Positions 1 to 4,932 of a DNA stretch of 11,283 nucleotides are shown piece by piece. This stretch comes from Candidatus Scatoplasma merdavium (GTDB lineage: Bacteria; Bacillota_I; Bacilli_A; RFN20; CAG-288). The notes beneath the pieces are model-generated. The model saw nothing but the letters and a program-made list of their open reading frames with translations, was not told the origin of the DNA and did not search any database. Numbering within the stretch: the first letter of the stretch is position 1; each line of letters opens with the position of its first letter. The stretch lies in assembly GCA_017694135.1 (NCBI GenBank), contig JADING010000001.1:1-11283 (forward strand), in the 5' to 3' direction. Position numbers and translations under genes: made by a program.

Positions 1-190
1 GCAGTCTACCGCTAGTCTTGCATTTGATACTAACTAAGCAAGCTAAAAAGGGAACGAAAAGAAGAATTGCTAACTCAAAAACAGGAATAAAGTAGTTTAG
101 AAGTAAAAAAAGCGCCTCGAGAGCTAAACTAATTCCTGCTATAGTAATTTGATAAATGAGAAAGTTTCTGTCTCTAAGAGTGGATTTCAT
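1..190 (-). CDS. Partial membrane protein of unknown function (5' end only)
   Basis: Read on the minus strand, an open frame begins with ATG at 190-188 and stays open for 63 codons to the window edge, so the 3' part is missing. The peptide begins MKSTLRDRNFLIYQ and is very hydrophobic. Two membrane segments are likely, about residues 12-34 and 37-57, the second followed by a short basic stretch (SIKCKTSGR). In this frame the first upstream stop is TAA about 69 bases before the ATG. No other ATG lies between them, only one TTG 18 bases upstream. There is no Shine-Dalgarno sequence before the ATG. A short N-terminus followed by close-set helices would fit a small transporter subunit such as an ECF S component, but nothing seen here identifies the family. 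It is transcribed divergently from the flippase-like gene. The frame is probably real because of its membrane-protein composition and because it fills otherwise empty sequence. Confidence 0.62.
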   Translation of the reverse strand, partial: MKSTLRDRNFLIYQITIAGISLALEALFLLLNYFIPVFELAILLFVPFLACLVSIKCKTSGRL

Positions 191-198
191 TATAGAAT

Positions 199-207
199 AA
201 TATAGCA
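199..207 (-). promoter_or_regulatory. Candidate extended -10 promoter for the minus-strand membrane gene
   Basis: On the minus strand these bases read TGCTATATT, an extended -10 element (TGn followed by a hexamer with 5 of 6 matches to TATAAT). No convincing -35 lies upstream, which is common for extended -10 promoters. Initiation would fall at about 192, one or two bases before the ATG at 190, so the message would be essentially leaderless. That would agree with the missing ribosome-binding site. This is a motif match only, in very AT-rich DNA. Confidence 0.3.
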
Positions 208-235
208 AATGCAGAGTTTTATTTCTTTTGCTTAA

Positions 236-241
236 TATAGT
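236..241 (+). promoter_or_regulatory. Candidate -10 element for the flippase-glucosyltransferase operon
   Basis: TATAGT matches the -10 consensus at 5 of 6 positions. It would start transcription near 248, leaving a leader of about 13 bases before the ATG at 261. No good -35 is visible at 16-18 bp spacing. The overlapping hexamer TAATAT (233-238) is an alternative. The spacer is so AT-rich that chance matches are likely. Confidence 0.22.
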
Positions 242-260
242 AAACTTTATTTGAATTTAT

Positions 261-1961
261 ATGGATACTGACAAAACTATAAAAGAGGATAAGAAGTTTA
301 AAGAAGAATCTTCTTCTGAAGAAACTTCTTCAAAGATGACTCCAAAATCCAAGAGAATCTTAAAATACGTCTTGACCATTGCGTTTATGTTGGCTGTTAC
401 AGCCTTGGCTCTTTGGTATGTTTTAAAAGATCAAGAGACTTTGAATTTAACTATTCAAGCGATTAAGGAAGCTAATGTTTGGTTCATTATTTTAATGATT
501 GTATTTATCATAGCTAACCTTTTTATCGAAGGTGTGGTTCTAATGATTTTCGCTCGACTTTACAAGAAGTCTTATAAAGCTTACCAAGGTTGTTTGAATG
601 GTTTAATCGGATCTTTTTTCTCGGCTATTACTCCTTTTTCATCTGGCGGTCAGTTCGTTCAGGCTTACACTTTTTCTAAACAGGGAGTTAGGCCCGCCAA
701 TGCCGCTTCAATCTTGGTTATGCTTTTTATCGTTTCGCAGACAGTAATTGTCTTGTATGGAACAGCGGCTATTATCTTCGGCTATCAATCTACCATTGTG
801 AAAATGGAGGCAATGCAAATATTCGGCCTTGAGATTTCTCCTATTTGGTTGTCTTTTATCGGTTACGCTATGAATATTATTACTTTGGGCTCAATGTTGC
901 TCTTGGCTTTTTGTCGCCCATTGCACCATTTTATTTTAACTACCGGTGTCAATTTAGGAGCGAAGCTTCACTTAATTAAAAACCCAAAAAGAAAGAGAAC
1001 TGAGCTCGCTGCTTCCGTCGCTACTTTTAGAATTGAGTTGCAGAGATTATTTAAAAACGCTTGGATTCTTATAATTGTCTTGGTTTTGGAGATTGCTCGT
1101 TCAACTTTCTATAACTCTTTGCCTTATTTAGCCGGTTTGGCTTTGGGAGTAGATATAGGCGATAAATATTTTGAGTGCTTGTGGTCGACTTCGTATTTAT
1201 CAATGATCACTTGCTTTATTCCTACTCCGGGTGGTTCAGGTGCTTCAGAAGGTGGGTTCCAGTTGCTGTTTTTATCTTTGTTTGGAGATATGACGCCTGC
1301 GGCAAATATCCTTTTCCGCTCGATATCTTTCTATTTCTCTTTGTTCTTAGGCCTAATTGTCTTCCTGTTTTATCGCGGTTCTCCTAAAGAGAGCGTATCC
1401 AATTACAATTTGCACAAGACTTTCGTGGACTTAAGAATTATCGCTTACGCCGATGCAACTAAAGGGGAAGTTGAGCCGGTGCTTGAAGAAGTAGAACACA
1501 ATTCCTTGTTGAAGACTCAAGAGAACAATGTTAAAGGTAAGTCACTTCGCGAAACAATATCTTTAAAGATTAATAATAAGTTGATGAATAGCAGAAAGGT
1601 CGATTCTAGTTACGCTAAGTACCAAGCTATGCCTTACATTACTTCTGATGATATCGCCAAGTCTTTCGATGATATCAAAAACACTTTGATTATGAATCAA
1701 GAAGATATTTATGCCGATGAAGAGTCGGTAGATGGAACAATGATTGAGTACTCAAAAGAGGGATTGCAGAATTTATATTCGGAGATTTCTTCAATTGAGG
1801 CTGAAAAAGAAGAAGAGAAAAAGAAAAACAGCGAAGTTGATAAGGCTATACAAGAGGATTTAGAAGCTTTGATAGCGGAAGAAAAGAAAAAGAAAGAAAG
1901 ACAGGCTCGCCGCAAAGAGAAAAAAGCTATGAAGAAGGCTAAAAAGGAGCAGACAAAATGA
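261..1961 (+). CDS. Lysylphosphatidylglycerol synthase TM-region / UPF0104-type membrane protein, probable lipid flippase, with a long charged C-terminal tail
   Basis: A 566-residue polytopic membrane protein. A charged N-terminus (1-35) is followed by several hydrophobic helices up to about residue 372. Two family signatures are visible: SAITPFSSGGQ at 121-131 and the glycine-rich FIPTPGGSGASEGGF at 319-333. They match the membrane domain of MprF and stand-alone YbhN/UPF0104 proteins, which are associated with moving or modifying membrane lipids. No soluble aminoacyl-transferase domain follows, so lysinylation is unlikely. Instead, residues about 375-566 form a hydrophilic tail ending in an Lys/Glu-rich, probably coiled-coil stretch (about 512-566). 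The stand-alone membrane domain is usually some 300-350 residues, so the tail is an extension. The stop overlaps the glucosyltransferase start (ATGA), which suggests that it translocates or organises the glycolipid made by that enzyme; this is inference. The ATG at 261 has no Shine-Dalgarno sequence. An in-frame ATG at codon 26 is also poorly preceded, so the start is uncertain. Confidence 0.85.
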   Translation: MDTDKTIKEDKKFKEESSSEETSSKMTPKSKRILKYVLTIAFMLAVTALALWYVLKDQETLNLTIQAIKEANVWFIILMIVFIIANLFIEGVVLMIFARLYKKSYKAYQGCLNGLIGSFFSAITPFSSGGQFVQAYTFSKQGVRPANAASILVMLFIVSQTVIVLYGTAAIIFGYQSTIVKMEAMQIFGLEISPIWLSFIGYAMNIITLGSMLLLAFCRPLHHFILTTGVNLGAKLHLIKNPKRKRTELAASVATFRIELQRLFKNAWILIIVLVLEIARSTFYNSLPYLAGLALGVDIGDKYFECLWSTSYLSMITCFIPTPGGSGASEGGFQLLFLSLFGDMTPAANILFRSISFYFSLFLGLIVFLFYRGSPKESVSNYNLHKTFVDLRIIAYADATKGEVEPVLEEVEHNSLLKTQENNVKGKSLRETISLKINNKLMNSRKVDSSYAKYQAMPYITSDDIAKSFDDIKNTLIMNQEDIYADEESVDGTMIEYSKEGLQNLYSEISSIEAEKEEEKKKNSEVDKAIQEDLEALIAEEKKKKERQARRKEKKAMKKAKKEQTK

Positions 1962-3142
1962 GAGTGGCGATTTTTTCTGACACTTATCCTCCTCAGATTA
2001 ACGGCGTAGCAACGGCTTGCAAGACCATTGAGAAGATCTTGGTTGCGCATTCTCAGGACGTTTTAGTTGTCACAATCGCTAAAGATGGTGAACACCATAT
2101 CAGTCAAGAGGGGAATGTTGTCCGCATACCTGGTTTTCACGCTAAGAAGCTCTACAACTATCAGTTCACTACTTTCTTTTCTAAAAAGGTTTTTGAGATT
2201 GTTAAGAAATTTAATCCGGATATCATTCACATTCACACTGAAGTAGGAATTGGAATATTTGGCCGCATCATGGCTAAAAAGCTCAAGATTCCTCTTGTCT
2301 ACACTTATCACACTATGTATGAAGATTACACTTACTATGTGACTAAGGGCATTCGTTTCTTTGATTTTGCGGCCAAGAAAGCTGTGGCTTCTCTTTCAGT
2401 TGTTCTTTCTGATAGCACGACAGAATTTACCACCACTTCTTTAAAAACAAAGAACAGATTAAGAGCTTACGGGGTTAAAAAATATATCAATGTCGTACCT
2501 ATAGGCCTAGATTTTTCGATGTTTGAAAGAAAAGAAGGCTACTTAGATAAAGTTAAAGAAATTAGAGATAAGTACGATTTGAACGGGAAGTTTGTCATTT
2601 TGATTCTCGGTAGGTTGGCAAAAGAGAAATCTAACGATGTAATCTTGACTTCTTTGGAAAAATTTCTAAAAAAGAAACAGAGAGATGATATTAGATTGAT
2701 GATAGTTGGCGATGGACCTGATAAGCCTGATCTAGAGAATTTAGCTCGCGAGCTTCACCTTGATAAAGAAGTTATATTTGTTGGAAAAGTTCCTTATCCT
2801 GAAGTCCGTTATTATTATTTCGCTTCAGATTTGTTTGTTTCCGCCTCGGTTTCTGAGACTCAAGGCTTGACTTATACAGAAGCTATGGCGGCAAAAATTC
2901 CAGTTTTAGCTAGATACGATAAGAATCTCGACGGTGTTATTGTCGATAATGAGACGGGTTTCTTTTTTGAAGATTATCACTCTTTTGAAACAAAGCTCGA
3001 AAAGATTCTCTCTCTAGATAAAAAGAAAATTGAAAAAGTCGTCAACGATGCTTATGCGACTAATGTTAATAACTTTTCATTAGAAACTTTTTATAAGAGA
3101 TTGATAAATGTCTATAACAAAGCCATCAGAAAGTTCTGGTAA
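1958..3142 (+). CDS. GT4-family glycosyltransferase, probable 1,2-diacylglycerol 3-glucosyltransferase
   Basis: A 394-residue GT-B fold enzyme with no signal peptide, expected at the inner face of the membrane. The N-terminal half carries the acceptor-side pattern FSDTYPPQINGVAT (6-19), HIHTE (91-95) and YTYHTMYEDYTYYV (115-128). The C-terminal half carries GRLAKEK (218-224), GDGPDKP (251-257) and the retaining-enzyme EX7E motif with E300 and E308 in SETQGLTYTEA. These features and their spacing closely resemble the Acholeplasma laidlawii monoglucosyl-diacylglycerol synthase and related Firmicute enzymes. The likely reaction is transfer of glucose from UDP-glucose to diacylglycerol, giving a glycolipid used in the membrane or as a lipoteichoic-acid anchor. 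The start is supported by AAGGAG at 1944-1949, eight bases before the ATG. It overlaps the flippase-like gene by 4 bp and recX by 35 bp. The family call is firm; acceptor and sugar are inferred from similarity. Confidence 0.88.
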   Translation: MRVAIFSDTYPPQINGVATACKTIEKILVAHSQDVLVVTIAKDGEHHISQEGNVVRIPGFHAKKLYNYQFTTFFSKKVFEIVKKFNPDIIHIHTEVGIGIFGRIMAKKLKIPLVYTYHTMYEDYTYYVTKGIRFFDFAAKKAVASLSVVLSDSTTEFTTTSLKTKNRLRAYGVKKYINVVPIGLDFSMFERKEGYLDKVKEIRDKYDLNGKFVILILGRLAKEKSNDVILTSLEKFLKKKQRDDIRLMIVGDGPDKPDLENLARELHLDKEVIFVGKVPYPEVRYYYFASDLFVSASVSETQGLTYTEAMAAKIPVLARYDKNLDGVIVDNETGFFFEDYHSFETKLEKILSLDKKKIEKVVNDAYATNVNNFSLETFYKRLINVYNKAIRKFW

Positions 3143-3920
3143 GTTTATCTCTGACGTTTTTGCTTCAAGCAGAGGAATAGAAATTGTTCTTTCTTCCAAA
3201 GAGAGGTTTCTTTTGTCTACTTATCTGCTTCCTTCTTTTCATTTTTATAAAACCAAGGAATTGACTAATGGGGAAATAGAAGAATTGAAAGAATTGTCGA
3301 AAGATAAGGAGGGTTTAGATTACGCTTCGAAGTTGCTTAAGACAAGGCTTTATTCTCCTGTGAAACTTAAAGAGAAACTGAAAGGCAAGTGCTCGAATTA
3401 TTTAAGGATTTACAATCTCCTTGTTGAAAAAGAGATATACGATATCGCGCTTTACGTTTCTTCTTTTATCGATTATCAAAAAGAGAGGGGTTATTCTTCT
3501 TCATCTATTAAATCCGATCTTTTAAAAGAGGGAGTGGATGAAATCATCATTGAGGAGTTTTCTTCTAAGTTAGAAGAAGAGAAAATTCCATTGAGTGAAT
3601 TGGCGCAGAAGTATTTAGAGAAGTATTCGTCTGAATCTTTGAATAAAAGCAAGGATAAAATCCGCGTTAAGTTAATGAGTCTTGGTTATTCACCTTTAGA
3701 AATCTCAAACGCGCTAAATTCTCTGGTGGTTTCTTCCAAAGACGAAGAGGTGATACAAAAAAAGAAGGATGAGTATCTTTTAAGGACTTATCGCAGCTTA
3801 CTTACAAGTGAAAAAGATCCTCTAAAAAGAAAGCGCAAGTTTTATTTGCGCGCTTATCAGCGTAAAATATCTAGTGAGGAAATCCTTAATTTTTTAAAGG
3901 AGCAAAACGAAGATGTCTAA
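3108..3920 (+). CDS. recX: RecX-family regulator of RecA
   Basis: A 270-residue, highly charged, helix-rich protein, close to the 264 residues I recall for Bacillus subtilis RecX. An N-terminal beta-rich stretch (about 14-50) leads into tandem three-helix RecX repeats. The diagnostic segment begins YASKLLKTRLYSPVKLKEKL (72-91) and continues through FIDYQKERGYS and IKSDLLKEGV (about 120-143). A second, degenerate repeat includes IRVKLMSLGYSPLEISNAL (185-203). A third lies in the C-terminal 50 residues. RecX proteins bind the RecA filament and modulate strand exchange; no recA is in the window. The ATG lies inside the glucosyltransferase gene (35-bp overlap) and has only a weak purine stretch (AAGAGA) before it, so translation is probably coupled to the upstream gene. 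No other plausible start occurs before the conserved region. It overlaps yhaM by 8 bp. The family is recognisable but divergent. Confidence 0.82.
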   Translation: MSITKPSESSGKFISDVFASSRGIEIVLSSKERFLLSTYLLPSFHFYKTKELTNGEIEELKELSKDKEGLDYASKLLKTRLYSPVKLKEKLKGKCSNYLRIYNLLVEKEIYDIALYVSSFIDYQKERGYSSSSIKSDLLKEGVDEIIIEEFSSKLEEEKIPLSELAQKYLEKYSSESLNKSKDKIRVKLMSLGYSPLEISNALNSLVVSSKDEEVIQKKKDEYLLRTYRSLLTSEKDPLKRKRKFYLRAYQRKISSEEILNFLKEQNEDV

Positions 3921-4851
3921 ATTGTTAAAAGAATATGTGAATGAAGGTGGTGGCTATTTTTCTTCACCTTTGTTAGTCCGTTCTGTCGATAAGGGAGTCG
4001 CGTCAAATGGCAGCAACTATCTCACTGTTCGCCTTTCTGACATATCCATGCAGATAGTGGCGAAAAAATGGACGGTAAGCGAAGAAGATCTTCAGATTCT
4101 ACAACCGAACACTATTGTTAAAATCATCGGCAACATTTTTGAATATCGCAATTCGCCTCAGCTTAAGATTGAAAAGGTTGAACACATCGATAAAAGCGAA
4201 TACGATTTGTCGGATTTTTATTACACTTGTCCGATGAAAGAAGATGAGTTGAAAAAGGAAGTGGAAAGCATCATTGAAACTATTGAAGATGAAGAGATTG
4301 CTACTTTAGTTAAAAAGGTTATCGAAGCTACTGAAGGTAAGTATTTCACTTATCCAGCTGCTGTTTCTATTCACCATTCTTACAAAGGTGGAATAGCTTA
4401 TCACTCTTTGTGTATGGCTAAATTAGCTGACAAAGTAGCTGAGCTTTACCCTCAGGTCAACCGCGATTATCTCATTGCTGGATGCCTTATTCACGACGTT
4501 GGTAAAACTGTGGAAATGAACGGGGTAGTAGCTACTAATTATTCGGATATAGGAAATTTAGAAGGCCATATAAGTATCGGGGCACATATCGTTTCAAAAG
4601 TCGGTGATGAAATTCACATTGATGAAAGAAAGCTGGCGTATTTAGTTCACATTGTTTTATCCCATCATGGAGAATACGAATATGGATCTCCTGTTCTTCC
4701 TAAAACAACCGAGGCTCTTTTGGTCCACTCTATTGATGAAATGGATTCGCGTTTAAATATTCTCGAACAGCTTTTGAACAACGTTGAAAATGATTCTTTA
4801 TCTTTAAAGTCTCCGCTTTTCAACAACCGCGCCTTTTTTAGAACAAAGTGA
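3913..4851 (+). CDS. yhaM: YhaM-type 3'-5' exoribonuclease (OB-fold plus HD domain)
   Basis: A 312-residue protein, about the length I recall for Bacillus subtilis YhaM (314). Residues about 15-95 form an OB-fold nucleic-acid-binding domain (core TIVKIIGNIFEYRNSPQLKI, 67-86). Residues about 145-285 form an HD-type metal-dependent hydrolase domain. Likely metal ligands are H164 in AYHS, H194-D195 in LIHDVGK, H219, the SHH at 250-252, and D275. The segment HHGEYEYGSPVLPKTTEAL (251-269) is a strong YhaM signature. The family degrades RNA, and also single-stranded DNA, from the 3' end and is thought to finish decay fragments. All expected HD residues are present, so it should be active. The start is well supported by AAAGGAG at 3896-3902, ten bases before the ATG. 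The 8-bp overlap with recX makes it the last gene of the first cluster. The 71-bp spacer after its TGA begins a new transcription unit. Confidence 0.9.
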   Translation: MSKLLKEYVNEGGGYFSSPLLVRSVDKGVASNGSNYLTVRLSDISMQIVAKKWTVSEEDLQILQPNTIVKIIGNIFEYRNSPQLKIEKVEHIDKSEYDLSDFYYTCPMKEDELKKEVESIIETIEDEEIATLVKKVIEATEGKYFTYPAAVSIHHSYKGGIAYHSLCMAKLADKVAELYPQVNRDYLIAGCLIHDVGKTVEMNGVVATNYSDIGNLEGHISIGAHIVSKVGDEIHIDERKLAYLVHIVLSHHGEYEYGSPVLPKTTEALLVHSIDEMDSRLNILEQLLNNVENDSLSLKSPLFNNRAFFRTK

Positions 4852-4861
4852 TTCTATCTCG

Positions 4862-4878
4862 GTTTTACTTAGTAAAAC
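4862..4878. repeat. Perfect 7-bp inverted repeat in the ftsK upstream region, candidate operator
   Basis: GTTTTAC and GTAAAAC flank the 3-bp centre TTA, giving a 17-bp perfect dyad, with a possible G-T pair just outside it. No T-run follows, so it does not look like a rho-independent terminator for yhaM. It overlaps the expected -35 position of the candidate ftsK promoter. Its half-sites resemble those of a second dyad at 4909-4921, centred 45 bp downstream. A binding site for a dimeric regulator is plausible; I do not recognise the motif as that of a specific regulator. Confidence 0.5.
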
Positions 4879-4891
4879 TACATTATTTATC

Positions 4892-4897
4892 TAATAT
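4892..4897 (+). promoter_or_regulatory. Candidate -10 element of the ftsK operon promoter
   Basis: TAATAT (4 of 6 matches) sits in the only sizeable gap inside the plus-strand array. At 17-bp spacing the -35 would be TTAGTA (4869-4874), a poor match lying within the first dyad. An alternative is TGTTAAACT (4899-4907), an extended -10-like sequence. A promoter somewhere in 4852-4922 is likely from the gene layout; the exact element is uncertain. Confidence 0.3.
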
Positions 4898-4898
4898 G

Positions 4899-4932
4899 TG
4901 TTAAACTTTTTACGAGGTAAATTTGTTTAACA
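4899..4932 (+). promoter_or_regulatory. Predicted leader hairpin enclosing the ftsK ribosome-binding site
   Basis: TGTTAAAC (4899-4906) is perfectly complementary to GTTTAACA (4925-4932). Nested inside, TTTAC (4909-4913) pairs with GTAAA (4917-4921) around a GAG loop. The result is an 8-bp outer stem, a small 2x3 internal loop and a 5-bp inner stem. The only ribosome-binding site, GAGGT (4914-4918), lies in the inner loop and stem. The TTG start is in and beside the internal loop, and the A of the alternative ATG closes the outer stem. If transcribed, this could limit ftsK translation. The stems are AU-rich, so stability is modest. The inner dyad may instead work as a DNA operator. Confidence 0.45.
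4914..4918 (+). promoter_or_regulatory. ftsK: Ribosome-binding site that favours a TTG start for ftsK
   Basis: GAGGT is the only Shine-Dalgarno-like sequence before ftsK. Measured from the last G (4917), the TTG at 4923 is 5 bases away, a workable spacing. The ATG at 4932 is 14 bases away, which is too far for normal initiation. This supports the TTG, although the two starts differ by only three residues. Confidence 0.5.

Noticed and set aside
301..331. Direct/inverted GAAGAA...TTCTTC repeats near the start of the flippase-like gene
   Set aside because: The bases encode a run of Glu and Ser (EESSSEETSS), so the pattern follows from codon choice, and the loops would be too short for most of the apparent hairpins.
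1175..1387. Alternative-frame open stretch inside the flippase-like gene
   Set aside because: It lies wholly inside a strongly supported gene, shows no family motif and has no ribosome-binding site.
4861..4879. Rho-independent terminator after yhaM
   Set aside because: The hairpin is AT-rich with only about 7 pairs and is followed by ACTACATTATTTA rather than a T-run. It fits an operator better than a terminator.
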